NCBI RefSeq assembly: GCF_022761035.1 | Contig: NZ_JAKWJP010000003.1 | Coordinates: 124,001-188,000, forward strand | Direction of reading: 5' to 3' | DNA from: Microbacterium sp. SS28 | GTDB lineage: Bacteria; Actinomycetota; Actinomycetes; Actinomycetales; Microbacteriaceae | Length of the DNA: 64,000 nt | In this document: positions 33,287-43,100 of the stretch, piece by piece | Layout: every line of letters begins with the position of its first letter | How positions within the stretch are numbered: the first letter of the stretch is position 1 | The notes under the pieces: generated by a model | What the model saw: the letters and a program-made list of their open reading frames with translations, nothing else | Database searches by the model: none | What the model was told of the DNA's origin: nothing | Position numbers and translations under genes: made by a program

Positions 33287-34206
33287 CGTCCGTTCCCCTC
33301 CAGCGCGGCGAGGTCATCGCCATAGTGGCGCAGGAAGAGCTCTTCGAGCGACGGCGGCGCGACCCGCAGGCCCGAGACGCCCAAGCGCGAGAGTTCCGGC
33401 AGGACCCCGGTGACGCGGTCGCTGTCGACCGTGAAGCGAACCCGCCCGTCCTCGACGAGGGCGTCGTGCGCATCCGAGAGCGCTGCGATGGGGGCGGCAT
33501 CCGATCCCTCGTACGACACTTCCGTCCGCGTGAGGTGCCGCATGTCGGCGAGCGTGCCGGCGTCGACGATCCGCCCCGCGCGGATGATCGAGACCCGTTC
33601 GCACAGCTGCTCGACCTCCGACATGATGTGGCTCGAGAGCAGCACCGTGGCGCCCGTCGCGTGCACTCGCGCGACCTCACGCCGGAACATGACGTCCATG
33701 AGCGGGTCGAGCCCGCTCGTCGGCTCGTCGAAGATGTAGAGCTCTGCCGGCACGGCGAACGCCGCGATGAGCGCGACCTTCTGCCGGTTGCCCTTCGAGT
33801 AGGCCCTTCCCTTCTTGCGCGCGTCGAACTGGAACGCCTCCATGAGTCGCTCCTTCTCAGCCAGGTAGACGCGGTCGCGCGCGGCGGCGCCGCGCAGGCG
33901 CGCGAGCAGGTCGACCGCCTCGCCGCCGGTCAGGTTCGGCCACACGCTGACGTCGCCGGGGATGTAGGCGGCGCGGCGATGGATGGCGACAGCGTCGCGC
34001 CACGGATGGAGGTCGAAGACGGACGCCTCGCCGCCGTTGGCGCGCGCGAGGCCCAGGAGGATGCGGATCGTCGTGGACTTGCCCGCGCCGTTGGGCCCGA
34101 GGAACCCGTGGATCTCGCCGCCCGCGACCTCGAGGTCGAGGCCGTCCAGGGCGTTGTGGCGGCCGTAGCGCTTCACGAGGCCGCTCGTGCGGATGACTGT
34201 GGTCAT
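33283..34206 (-). CDS. ABC transporter ATP-binding protein of the MarR-linked exporter
   Basis: 307 residues from ATG 34206; an upstream GTG three codons earlier is possible. Walker A GPNGAGKSTT, Q-loop region, non-consensus signature YSKGNRQKV (S-K-G-N in place of SGGQ, common in this exporter group), Walker B LYIFDEPTSGLDP, H-loop LLSSHIMSEVEQL. A C-terminal domain of about 90 residues follows. First gene of an operon ATPase-permease-marR. Confidence 0.92.
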   Translation of the reverse strand: MTTVIRTSGLVKRYGRHNALDGLDLEVAGGEIHGFLGPNGAGKSTTIRILLGLARANGGEASVFDLHPWRDAVAIHRRAAYIPGDVSVWPNLTGGEAVDLLARLRGAAARDRVYLAEKERLMEAFQFDARKKGRAYSKGNRQKVALIAAFAVPAELYIFDEPTSGLDPLMDVMFRREVARVHATGATVLLSSHIMSEVEQLCERVSIIRAGRIVDAGTLADMRHLTRTEVSYEGSDAAPIAALSDAHDALVEDGRVRFTVDSDRVTGVLPELSRLGVSGLRVAPPSLEELFLRHYGDDLAALEGNGR

Positions 34207-34226
34207 GCCCCGCACGCTACGCCGGT

Positions 34227-34247
34227 TTCACAAACTTCTGAATATTC
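34227..34247. promoter_or_regulatory. Candidate MarR operator upstream of the ABC-2 operon
   Basis: An imperfect 16-base palindrome TTCACAAACTTCTGAA (34227-34242, 12 of 16 symmetric) overlaps a perfect GAATATTC (34240-34247). It is an AT-rich island in GC-rich DNA 20-40 bases before the ATPase start, a likely promoter-operator for repression by the MarR product. Confidence 0.45.
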
Positions 34248-34312
34248 CTTACGCAATCCTCACGGGTCCCTCCGGCTGGAGGGGATCGCAGCCGGAGTGG
34301 CCCGCGCCGGTG

Positions 34313-34873
34313 TCAGCCGATGAACTCCATGACGTCTGCGCAGAAGTCGCGGCCCGCCGTCTCGAAGTGGCCCTTGGCGTCGGCCTCGATGAACTCGATG
34401 AAGTTGTAGTCGGCGTCGAGATGGACGGTCCCGAACGTGCGGCCCGCATCCACGAACATCCTCTTGCCGTCATTGTCGTAATACGTCGACGCGCCGGTGT
34501 TCAGGAACGTCAGCATGATCGTGCCGTCCTCCTGCGGGATGACGAGGTGATCCTTGTCGACGCCCTGCTGCACGAGGCTGAAGGACTTGCCGTTCTCGAC
34601 GTTCGTCCAGCTGGCCTCGACGTGGAACGAGCTCCCGCCGTAGAACGCGCCCCTGCGCTCGACGCCGTGGAAGTTCCCGTGGGAATCCTCGTGGTACAGC
34701 ACGAGGAAGGGGACGTCGGGGCACCAGGCCTCGTGCGCCTCCTGCTCGATATGGGTCACCGAATCGGTCCAATGATCGATCTCGGCGGGTGCCGCCGAGG
34801 CGGGGGCCGTCGCGAGCGCCAGAAGGGCTGCGGCGAGGGCGGCGACGATCGCCGCGGTGCGAGTGTGCTTCAT
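34313..34873 (-). CDS. Secreted protein of unknown function
   Basis: 186 residues with SD GGAGA. Classic Sec signal peptide: MKHTR, an Ala/Leu-rich core and cleavage near APASAAPAE (about residue 28). The mature part has only two cysteines (WCPD and DFCAD), probably one disulfide, and a beta-rich pattern (EASWTNVENGKSFSL, TIMLTFLNTGASTYYDNDGKR). The style recalls the actinobacterial secreted family whose members bind or mimic lipid/steroid ligands, but I do not recognise it firmly. Single gene, divergent from gntR. Confidence 0.75.
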   Translation of the reverse strand: MKHTRTAAIVAALAAALLALATAPASAAPAEIDHWTDSVTHIEQEAHEAWCPDVPFLVLYHEDSHGNFHGVERRGAFYGGSSFHVEASWTNVENGKSFSLVQQGVDKDHLVIPQEDGTIMLTFLNTGASTYYDNDGKRMFVDAGRTFGTVHLDADYNFIEFIEADAKGHFETAGRDFCADVMEFIG

Positions 34874-34956
34874 TGCATCTCCGTTTGTCAGGGCCCCCGC
34901 TCGAGGCGGACGCTACACCTGTCCCCGGGTCACCGGTAGAGGTCGGCTTGCAGGTG

Positions 34957-34970
34957 TCGTATGTATACGA
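34957..34970. promoter_or_regulatory. GntR operator, distal copy
   Basis: TCGTA-tgta-TACGA, containing the core TGTATAC. The same core occurs 52 bases downstream in the perfect palindrome GTGTATACAC (35013-35022). Two such sites before gntR suggest cooperative autoregulation of the propionate operon. Confidence 0.5.
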
Positions 34971-35012
34971 ATGGGGATGCTGAAGGGGCCGGGTGGCCGG
35001 ATACGGCCCGCT

Positions 35013-35022
35013 GTGTATACAC
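35013..35022. promoter_or_regulatory. GntR operator, proximal copy
   Basis: GTGTATACAC, a perfect 10-bp palindrome overlapping a possible -10 (TACACT), 30 bases before the gntR start. Position and AT-rich palindromic nature fit a FadR-subfamily GntR site. Confidence 0.6.
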
Positions 35023-35051
35023 TAGGCCTGCCGTGATCGAGGAGGTGCGTT

Positions 35052-35741
35052 ATGCGGGCGAGTGACCGGGCGTACGCGAGCCTCCTCGACGAGATCCAGT
35101 CCGGACGCCTCGCGCCGGGCGCCGTGCTCGGCGAGGTCGAGCAGGCCGCTCGGCTCGGGGTCAGCCGCACTCCGCTGCGCGAAGCGCTGGGCCGGCTCGC
35201 GGCCGACGGGCTCGTCGTGCAGCAGTCCCCGCGCGTCACGGTCGTCAGCGACGTCGACGCGGGCGACATCCGCGAGCTCTTCGAAGTGCGCCGTGCGCTC
35301 GAGGAGACCGCCGCGCGACTTGCGTCGGAACGGGGGGATGCCGCGGCCTTCGCGCAGCTCGCCCGCGAGTTCTCGGCAGCCACCGTCGACGGCGTCGCCG
35401 CGACCGACGACTACTACGCCGTCATCGCGCGGTTCGACGCCGAACTCGACTCCGCCGTCGCGAACGACTACCTGACCTCGGCCCTGCGCACCGTCCGCAC
35501 GCACCTCGTGCGGGTGCGCCGGCTCGCGCGCGACAATCCCGGCCGGCTCGCGGCATCCGTCGCCGAGCATCGGCTCATCGCCGCCGCGATCGCGGCCCGC
35601 GACGCCGACCTCGCGGCGCACGCGACCCACGTCCACCTGCACAACGCGCTCGCGAGCATCCTCGATTCGGTCGCCGACGCCCCCGCGGGCGTCGCGACGG
35701 GGGCCGCGGCATCCGTCCATCACGAACAGGGAGCAGCATGA
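35052..35741 (+). CDS. GntR-family (FadR/FCD subgroup) regulator of the propionate operon
   Basis: 229 residues with SD GAGGAGG. N-terminal winged helix [31 protein letters not shown] (the [11 protein letters not shown] motif is diagnostic of GntR). C-terminal all-helical FCD domain with candidate metal/ligand residues in RFDAEL and EHRLIAAAI and VHLHNAL. First gene of the operon; its stop overlaps the prpD start (ATGA). It probably senses a methylcitrate-cycle intermediate and binds the two TGTATAC sites upstream. Confidence 0.9.
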   Translation: MRASDRAYASLLDEIQSGRLAPGAVLGEVEQAARLGVSRTPLREALGRLAADGLVVQQSPRVTVVSDVDAGDIRELFEVRRALEETAARLASERGDAAAFAQLAREFSAATVDGVAATDDYYAVIARFDAELDSAVANDYLTSALRTVRTHLVRVRRLARDNPGRLAASVAEHRLIAAAIAARDADLAAHATHVHLHNALASILDSVADAPAGVATGAAASVHHEQGAA

Positions 35742-37258
35742 CCGTCATCCACCACCTCCGCGTCCACCGCAGCGACGAGAACCTCGCGCGCGAAGGGCAG
35801 CTCGCTTGGCACATCGCCGAGGTCGCGGCCGACCCCGTCGAGGTCGAGCCCGAGGTCGTCGACATGATCATCAACCGCGTGATCGACAACGCGTCGGTCG
35901 CGGCAGCCTCCCTCACCCGCGCACCCGTCAGCGCCGCGCGGCAGCAGGCGCTCGACCACGCCGTCTCGATCGGCGGCGACGGTGCGACGGTGTTCGGCTG
36001 CGCGCTCGAGCGCCGCACATCACCCGAGTGGGCGGCGTGGGCGAACGGTGTCGCGGTGCGCGAGCTCGACTACCACGACACGTTCCTCGCGGCGGACTAC
36101 TCGCACCCCGGCGACAACATCCCGCCGATCCTCGCCGTCGCGCAGCACGTCGGGGCCGACGGCGCGGCGCTCGTGCGCGGCCTCGCGACGGGCTACGAGA
36201 TCCAGATCGACCTCGTCCGCGCGATCTGCCTGCACAAGCACAAGATCGACCACGTCGCACACCTCGGACCCTCCGCGGCGGCCGGCATCGGCACCCTGCT
36301 GGGTCTGCCCGTCGAGACGATCTACCAGGCCGTCGGCCAGGCGCTGCACACGACGACGGCGACGCGGCAGTCGCGCAAGGGCGAGATCTCGACGTGGAAG
36401 GCGCACGCTCCCGCGTTCGCGGGCAAGATGGCGGTCGAGGCCGTCGACCGCGCGATGCGCGGCGAGACCTCTCCTTCGCCGATCTACGAGGGCGAGGACG
36501 GCGTCGTCGCGTGGATGCTGGACGGCCCGGGCGCCTCGTACGACGTGCCGCTCCCGGCTCCGGGCGAGGCCAAGCGCGGCATCCTCGATTCGTACACGAA
36601 GGAGCACTCGGCCGAGTATCAGGCGCAGGCGTGGATCGACCTCGCACGCAAGCTGCACAACGAGGCGTCCTTCGACCCGGCCGACGTCGAGTCGATCGTG
36701 CTGCACACGAGCCACCACACGCACTATGTCATCGGCTCGGGCGCGAACGACCCGCAGAAGTACGACCCGACTGCCTCGCGCGAGACGCTCGACCACTCGA
36801 TCCCGTACATCTTCGCCGTCGCGCTGCAGGATGGCGGCTGGCATCACGTCGACTCGTACGCGCCGGCCCGCGCCGCGCGGGAGGACACCGTCGAGCTGTG
36901 GCACAAGATCACGACGGCCGAGGACGCCGAGTGGACGCGCCGCTACCACTCGGACGACCCGAACGAGAAGGCGTTCGGCGGTCGTGTCGTCGTGACCCTG
37001 ACCGACGGGTCGGTCATCGAGGACGAGATCGCGGTCGCCGACGCCCACCCGCTCGGCGCGCGGCCGTTCGCGCGCGAGGACTACATCCGCAAGTTCCGCC
37101 TGCTGGCCGAGCCCGTGCTCGCGCAGGAGGAGATCGAGCGGTTCCTCGACCTCGCGCAGCGCCTGCCCGAGCTCACGCCGGCCGAGGTGCAGCAGCTCTC
37201 GATCGTCGCCCAGCTCGGCGTCCTGGCGGGCGCGCCGGCTCCGAAGGGCCTGTTCTGA
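35738..37258 (+). CDS. prpD: 2-methylcitrate dehydratase (MmgE/PrpD family)
   Basis: 506 residues, near the family norm for PrpD. Dehydrates 2-methylcitrate to 2-methylaconitate in propionyl-CoA breakdown. Landmarks: [40 protein letters not shown], and [28 protein letters not shown] (the catalytic groove of MmgE/PrpD proteins). Context with prpB and prpC makes the assignment firm. The stop codon forms TGATG with the start of a 41-codon frame that spans the gap to prpB. Confidence 0.92.
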   Translation: MTVIHHLRVHRSDENLAREGQLAWHIAEVAADPVEVEPEVVDMIINRVIDNASVAAASLTRAPVSAARQQALDHAVSIGGDGATVFGCALERRTSPEWAAWANGVAVRELDYHDTFLAADYSHPGDNIPPILAVAQHVGADGAALVRGLATGYEIQIDLVRAICLHKHKIDHVAHLGPSAAAGIGTLLGLPVETIYQAVGQALHTTTATRQSRKGEISTWKAHAPAFAGKMAVEAVDRAMRGETSPSPIYEGEDGVVAWMLDGPGASYDVPLPAPGEAKRGILDSYTKEHSAEYQAQAWIDLARKLHNEASFDPADVESIVLHTSHHTHYVIGSGANDPQKYDPTASRETLDHSIPYIFAVALQDGGWHHVDSYAPARAAREDTVELWHKITTAEDAEWTRRYHSDDPNEKAFGGRVVVTLTDGSVIEDEIAVADAHPLGARPFAREDYIRKFRLLAEPVLAQEEIERFLDLAQRLPELTPAEVQQLSIVAQLGVLAGAPAPKGLF

Positions 37259-37383
37259 TGCTGGTCGCGCCCGCTCCGAGCGCCCCACGAACTTCGGATC
37301 ATTCCACGACATTCGGATGCCGCAGCCGAATCCGTCCGAATATCGCGAACTCGCCCGAATCTGGTGAAGGAGCTGTGCGCTGA
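37258..37383 (+). CDS. Candidate 41-codon coupling ORF between prpD and prpB
   Basis: The ATG overlaps the prpD stop (TGATG at 37256-37260) and the TGA overlaps the prpB start (TGATG at 37381-37385), so one uninterrupted frame exactly bridges the gap. The predicted peptide is not recognised and codon usage is poorer than in the neighbours. It may only serve to pass ribosomes from prpD to prpB, or be chance. The same stretch carries CCGAAT/ATTCGG repeats. Confidence 0.25.
   Translation: MLVAPAPSAPRTSDHSTTFGCRSRIRPNIANSPESGEGAVR
37311..37360. promoter_or_regulatory. Cluster of CCGAAT/ATTCGG motifs upstream of prpB
   Basis: ATTCGG (37311-37316) and CCGAAT (37326-37331) form an inverted repeat, with further CCGAAT copies at 37336-37341 and 37355-37360, all within 50 bases before prpB. 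The clustering suggests an internal operator, for a regulator different from the GntR protein. Confidence 0.4.
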
Positions 37384-38282
37384 TGCTGTACTCGACGATC
37401 CCCGCGCATGAGAAGCGCCGCGCGTTCCGCGAGCGGCTCGCCTCGGGTGAGCTGCTGCGCTTCCCGGGCGCCTTCAATCCGCTCAGCGCCCGGCTCATCG
37501 AGCAGAAGGGGTTCGAGGGCGTCTACATCTCGGGCGCCGTGCTGTCGGCCGACCTCGGTCTGCCCGACATCGGGCTCACGACACTGACCGAGGTTGCGGG
37601 CCGCGGCGCGCAGATCGCCCGCATGACGGATCTGCCCGCGATCATCGACGCCGACACGGGCTTCGGCGAGCCGATGAATGTCGCCCGCACGATCCAGACC
37701 CTCGAAGACGCGGGCGTCGCCGGCGCCCACATCGAGGACCAGATCAACCCCAAGCGCTGCGGGCACCTCGACGGCAAGGCCGTCGTCGACGAGTCGACGG
37801 CGATCAAGCGCATCCGCGCCGCCGCCGACGCCCGTCGGGACCCCGACTTCCTGATCATGGCGCGCACCGACATCCGTGCTGTCGAAGGGATGGATGCCGC
37901 GATCGACCGCGCCAAGGCGCTCGTCGACGCCGGGGCCGACGCGATCTTCCCCGAGGCGATGCGCTCGCTCGAGGAGTTCGCCGCCGTGCGGGCCGCGGTC
38001 GACGTGCCGATCCTGGCCAACATGACGGAGTTCGGGAAGTCCGACCTGTTCAGCGTCGACCAGCTGCGCGACGTCGGGGTCAACATCGTGATCTGGCCCG
38101 TGTCGCTGCTGCGGATCGCGATGGGAGCGGCATCCCGCGCCCTCGACACGCTCCAGGGCGACGGCCATCTCACCGCCAAGCTCGGCGAGATGCAGCACCG
38201 CGCCGACCTGTACGACCTCATCGACTACGAGGCGTACGGCCACTTCGACAACAACGTCTTCAACTTCCAGATCAGCCGCTGA
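37383..38282 (+). CDS. prpB: Methylisocitrate lyase
   Basis: 299 residues. Splits 2-methylisocitrate to pyruvate and succinate. Diagnostic KRCGH loop at 124-128 with catalytic Cys126, metal-binding DADTGFG (89-95) and HIEDQ (116-120), typical of the ICL/PEP-mutase superfamily. An upstream GGAG at 37369-37372 is 10-12 bases from the ATG. Followed by prpC after 21 bases. Confidence 0.95.
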   Translation: MLYSTIPAHEKRRAFRERLASGELLRFPGAFNPLSARLIEQKGFEGVYISGAVLSADLGLPDIGLTTLTEVAGRGAQIARMTDLPAIIDADTGFGEPMNVARTIQTLEDAGVAGAHIEDQINPKRCGHLDGKAVVDESTAIKRIRAAADARRDPDFLIMARTDIRAVEGMDAAIDRAKALVDAGADAIFPEAMRSLEEFAAVRAAVDVPILANMTEFGKSDLFSVDQLRDVGVNIVIWPVSLLRIAMGAASRALDTLQGDGHLTAKLGEMQHRADLYDLIDYEAYGHFDNNVFNFQISR

Positions 38283-38303
38283 GCGCGGGGCAAAGGAGAA
38301 CCC

Positions 38304-39479
38304 ATGACTGACACGATCGAGATCAAGAAGGGCCTCGCGGGGGTCACCGTCGACTACACCGCGGTGAGCAAGGTCAATCCCGACAGCAACTCGCTGCTGT
38401 ACCGGGGCTACCCCGTGCACGAGCTCGCGGCGACGCAGCCGTTCGAGGCGGTCGCCTACCTGCTGTGGCACGGCGAGCTCCCGACGGATGCCGAGCTCGA
38501 GGCGTTCCGCACGCGCGAACGATCGCATCGGGCGCTCGACGCCAACGTCAAGCAGGCGATCGACCTGCTGCCGCTCGAGGCGCACCCCATGGACGTCGTC
38601 CGCACGGCGGTCTCGGTCATCGGCGCCTGCGACCCGACCACGTACGACAACTCGCCCGAGTCGGATCTCGCGAAGGCGGAGCGGCTCTTCGGCAAGCTCC
38701 CCGCGATCGTCGCGTACGACCAGCGCCGTCGCCGTGGCGAGGAGCCGATCGCGTCGCGCGACGACCTGGACTACTCGCACAACTTCCTGTGGGTGACGTT
38801 CGGCCAAGAGCCCGACGCGACGGTCGCGGCCGCGTTCAACGTGTCGATGATCATGTACGCCGAGCACTCCTTCAACGCGTCGACGTTCACGGCGCGCGTC
38901 ATCACGAGCACGATGGCAGACCTCTACTCGGCGGTCGTCGGGGCGATCGGCGCGCTCAAGGGCGCGCTGCACGGCGGCGCGAACGAGGCGGTCATGCACA
39001 TCTTCGACGAGATCGGATCGGCCGACAACGTCGGCCCGTGGCTCGACGAAGCGCTCGCCGAGAAGCGCAAGATCATGGGCTTCGGGCACCGCGTGTACAA
39101 GAAGGGCGACTCGCGCGTCCCGACGATGAAGGCCGCCCTCGACACGCTCGTCGAGCACTACGACGCGCACGACCTCGCGGCCCTCTACGACGCCCTCGAG
39201 ACCGAGTTCGTCGGGCGCAAGGGCATCTACCCCAACCTCGACTACCCGTCGGGCCCCGCGTACCACCTGATGGGCTTCGACACGCTGACCTTCACGCCGC
39301 TGTTCGTCGCGGCGCGGATCGTCGGCTGGACGGCGCACATCGTGGAGCAGACGGCGTCCAACGCGCTCATCCGCCCACTGTCGGCCTACAACGGACCCGA
39401 CGAGCGGCACATCGACGGCTATGTTCCGGATGCCGCGCAGCGCGATGCCGCCGAGCGCGCGGAAGAGGCAGCGGTGTGA
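38304..39479 (+). CDS. prpC: 2-methylcitrate synthase
   Basis: 391 residues with SD AAGGAG. Condenses propionyl-CoA and oxaloacetate. Citrate-synthase landmarks: HSFNASTFTAR (catalytic His), GALKGALHGGANEAVM (second catalytic His in LHGGA), and KIMGFGHRVYKKGDSR (third catalytic region, GHRVYK). The short bacterial type and operon position indicate PrpC over GltA. The downstream gene overlaps by four bases (GTGA). Confidence 0.94.
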   Translation: MTDTIEIKKGLAGVTVDYTAVSKVNPDSNSLLYRGYPVHELAATQPFEAVAYLLWHGELPTDAELEAFRTRERSHRALDANVKQAIDLLPLEAHPMDVVRTAVSVIGACDPTTYDNSPESDLAKAERLFGKLPAIVAYDQRRRRGEEPIASRDDLDYSHNFLWVTFGQEPDATVAAAFNVSMIMYAEHSFNASTFTARVITSTMADLYSAVVGAIGALKGALHGGANEAVMHIFDEIGSADNVGPWLDEALAEKRKIMGFGHRVYKKGDSRVPTMKAALDTLVEHYDAHDLAALYDALETEFVGRKGIYPNLDYPSGPAYHLMGFDTLTFTPLFVAARIVGWTAHIVEQTASNALIRPLSAYNGPDERHIDGYVPDAAQRDAAERAEEAAV

Positions 39480-39931
39480 GCATCTGGTTCGGCGAGGTCT
39501 CGGCCGTCCCGCTCAACGCGATGGCGGGCGGGACGCTCATCGAAGGCCTCGGCATCGAGATGCTCGAGGTGCGGGACGACGCCGTCGTCGCGCGCATGCC
39601 GGTCGACCACCGCACGGTGCAGCCGGCCGGCGTGCTGCACGGCGGCGCGTCGGTCGCGCTCGCCGAGACGCTCGCCTCGTGGGCGGGCTATCTCGCGGTC
39701 GATCGCGAGAAGTTCCACGTCGTGGGCCAGGAGATCAACGCCAACCACATCCGCCCGGTCTTCTCGGGCTGGGTCACGGCGACGGCGACGCCCGCCGCCA
39801 TCGGGCGGCGCAGTCACGTGTGGGAGGTCCGGATCGTCGACGACGCGGGCAAGCTCGTGTGCATCTCGCGGTGCACGCTCGCCGTCATCGAGCAGCGCAG
39901 CACCTACGGCACCGCGGAAACCCGGGGCTGA
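39476..39931 (+). CDS. PaaI/YdiI-type hot-dog thioesterase
   Basis: 151 residues from GTG 39476 overlapping the prpC stop. Hot-dog fold landmarks: VDHRTVQPAGVLHGGASVALAETLASWAG (catalytic Glu/Gly-rich helix; HGG followed by E-T) and NANHIRPVFSGWVTATATP. Hydrolyses small acyl-CoAs. As the last gene of the propionate operon, it may remove blocked acyl-CoA (for example methylcitryl- or methylmalonyl-CoA) or free CoA during propionate stress. Confidence 0.88.
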   Translation: MSIWFGEVSAVPLNAMAGGTLIEGLGIEMLEVRDDAVVARMPVDHRTVQPAGVLHGGASVALAETLASWAGYLAVDREKFHVVGQEINANHIRPVFSGWVTATATPAAIGRRSHVWEVRIVDDAGKLVCISRCTLAVIEQRSTYGTAETRG

Positions 39932-39937
39932 CACCGC

Positions 39938-39951
39938 TGCAAGCGCTTCCG
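39938..39951. promoter_or_regulatory. LacI-family operator, distal
   Basis: TGCAAGCGCTTCCG: near-palindrome with the AAGCGCTT core typical of LacI-family sugar regulators. It lies 77 bases from the second copy at 40015-40028, close to seven helical turns. Confidence 0.7.
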
Positions 39952-40014
39952 CGCACGCGCCGAGAAGGGCGCGGGCGCGGCATCAGCGAATCCTAGATGA
40001 GGGTTCTCTCATTA

Positions 40015-40028
40015 TGTAAGCGCTTGCA
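40015..40028. promoter_or_regulatory. LacI-family operator, proximal to the amylopullulanase gene
   Basis: TGTAAGCGCTTGCA: almost perfect palindrome, 84 bases before the start at 40112. It indicates repression by a maltose/maltodextrin-type LacI regulator (MalR-like), which is not in this window. Confidence 0.8.
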
Positions 40029-40111
40029 TTCTGTCCCACCCACGCGCTAGCGTCGCAGACACCGCAGCCGGGCACGTCGCCGTGCCCGCTCCATCCTCAG
40101 GAGCCACTGAA

Positions 40112-43100
40112 GTGTCGAAGACGACTGCCGCACGCCGCCGCGTGCTCGCCACCCTCCTTGCCGCCGCGCTCGCCCTCACGGGTGGCGTGACGGCCCTTGC
40201 GGCTCCGGCCGCCGCCGCCGAGCGCACCTTCGCTCTCGTCGGCGACCTGCAGAAAGAGCTCGGATGCTCGGACGACTGGCAGCCGGAGTGCGCCGCGACC
40301 GAGCTCGAGCCGACGGATGACCCGAACATCTACGCAGCCGAGTTCGAGGTGCCCGCAGGGTCGTGGCTGTACAAGGTCGCCGTCGACGACGGCTGGGGAG
40401 AGTCGTACGGCCTGAACGGCGGCAACGACAACGCTCCGCTGACGGTCGCCGGGCCCTCGAGGCTGCGGTTCGTCTTCGACGACGTGCAGCACCGGATCGG
40501 CGTCGAGGTGCTGTCGGTGCGCGCGGGCTACACGGCCGAGGACGACGCCCTCGTCGCGCCGCCCGTCCGCCAGGCGGGCAGCGGCGAGCAGTTCTACTTC
40601 GTCATGACCGACCGCTTCGCCAACGGCGACACCGCCAACGACACGGGCGGGCTCGCGGGCGACCGCCTCACGACCGGCTTCGACCCGACGAGCACGGGCT
40701 TCTACAACGGCGGCGACATCGCGGGCCTGCACGACAACCTCGACTACATCGCGGGCCTCGGCACGAGCGCGATCTGGCTCACGCCGAGCTTCAAGAACAA
40801 GCCCGTGCAGGGCGCCGGCGCCGACGCGAGCGCGGGCTACCACGGCTACTGGATCACCGACTTCACGCAGATCGACCCGCACCTCGGCACGAACGCCGAG
40901 CTCGAGTCCTTCATCGCGGCGGCCCACGCCAAGGGCATCAAGGTCTACTTCGACATCATCACGAACCACACGGCCGACGTCATCTCGTACGCCGAGGGCA
41001 CGAATTCCTACGTCGACATCGGCGACTCGCCCTACCTCGACGCCGACGGCAACGAGATCAAGATCGACGAACTCGCGGGCGGCGACACGTTCCCGGCGCT
41101 CGACCCCGCGACCTCGTTCCCCTACACGCCCGTCATCGCGGATGCCGAGAAGGACGTCAAGGTGCCCGCCTGGCTCAACGACCCGACGCTGTACCACAAC
41201 CGCGGCGACTCGACGTGGGCCGGAGAGTCCGTCACGTACGGCGACTTCGTGGGGCTCGACGACCTCATGACGGAGCATCCCGCCGTCGTCGACGGCTTCG
41301 TCGACGTCTACGACGCATGGATCGACCTCGGCATCGACGGCTTCCGCATCGACACCGCCAAGCACGTGAACTTCGAGTTCTGGGAGAAGTGGACGACCGA
41401 GGTCCTCGACTACGCCCACGCGAACGGCAAGCCCGACTTCTTCATGTTCGGCGAGGTCTACGACGCCGACCCGACGAAGCTCGCTCCGTACGTGCGCCAG
41501 ACCGACATGAACTCGGTCCTCGACTTCACGTTCCAGTCCGCCGCGAGCTCGTTCGCCGGCGGCGGCCCCGTGAAGAACCTCAGCACGATGTTCGCGGGCG
41601 ACGACCACTACACGACGTCGGACTCGTCGGCGACGGCGCTGCCGACCTTCCTCGGCAACCACGACATGGGCCGGATCGGGTACTTCCTCAACGGCAAGAC
41701 GAGCCAGCTGCAGCGCGACCTGCTCGCGCACGATCTGCTCTTCCTGAGCCGCGGCCAGCCCGTCGTCTACTACGGCGACGAGCAGGGCTTCGCGGGCACG
41801 GGCGACGGCAAGGACCGCCACTCGCGTCAGACTCTCTTCGCGAGCGACATCGCCGAATACACGGACCAGCCGCTCGTAACCGGCGAGGCGGCCGGCTCGC
41901 AGGACCGCTACGCGACCGACGCCCCCGTGTACGCGCACATCGCCGAGCTGTCCGCCCTGCGCGAGGCGCACCCCGCGCTCGCGGACGGCGCGCAGATCGA
42001 GCGCTACGCGGCCGACAGCGCGGGCGTCTACGCCTTCTCGCGCGTCGACCGCGACGAGAAGGTCGAGTACCTCGTCGCGACGAACAACGCCACGACCGAG
42101 CAGACCGTCCCGGTGACGACGCTCACGGCGGGTGCGACGCTGACGCCCGTCTACGGCGGGGGAGCGGCTGTGACGACGGATGCCTCGGCCGCGGCATCCG
42201 TCACCGTGCCCGCCCTCTCGACCCGCGTCTTCAAGGCCGACCGCCCCGTCTCGGCGCCCGCTGAGGCCGCGGCGATCAAGGTCGAGGCTCCCGTCGCGGG
42301 TGCCGGGCTCACGGGCTCGGTCGCGGTCTCGGCCGAGACGTCGAACACGTGGCGCGAGACGAGCTTCTCGTGGCGCGTCGCGGGCTCGGACGACTGGCAC
42401 GCGCTCGGCACGGCCGAAGACACCGCGCCCGGCGTCTTCCACGACATCGAGGGCCTCGCGGACGGCACGCTCGTCGAGTACCGCGCGGTGTCGACGGATG
42501 CCGCGGGCCATCGCTCGGCGGACTCGACGTACGCGTCGGTCGGTCACCGCGTGAACCTCGCGACGGCGCCCGTCGATCCCGAGGACCCGGAGGAGCCCGA
42601 GCCGCAGGGGCCGGCGCCGGACTACGCCGCCGTCAGCGTCCCCGGCAGCTTCAACGACGAGGCGGGATGCCCCGAGCACTGGCAGCCGGCCTGCGGCCTC
42701 GTGCAGATGACGAAGCAGAAGGGCGACATCTGGGCGCTCGAGCTCTCGAGCCTGCCGGCGGGCACGTACGAGTACAAGATCGCGATCAACAAGGAGTGGA
42801 CCGAGAACTACGGAGCGGGCGGCGCGCCCGGCGGCGGCAACATCACGCTGAAGCACACCGCCGACGGTCCCGTCTCGTTCTTCTTCGACGCGCGCACGAA
42901 GAACGTCTGGTCGACGGCGGACGGCCCCGTCGTCACGCTGCCCGGGTCGCTGCAGAGCGAGCTCGGCTGCACCGAGGACTGGCAGCCGACGTGCCTCGCC
43001 ACGATGATGTTCGACCAGAACCACGACGGCACGTTCCAGTACACGACCGACGACCTGCCCACCGGCTCGTACGAGGTCAAGGTCATGCACAACCGATCGT

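Noticed and set aside
40082..40112. GTG at 40082 as the amylopullulanase start.
   Set aside because: It would put ten extra residues before the signal peptide and has no ribosome site, while GTG 40112 is placed eight bases after AGGAG.
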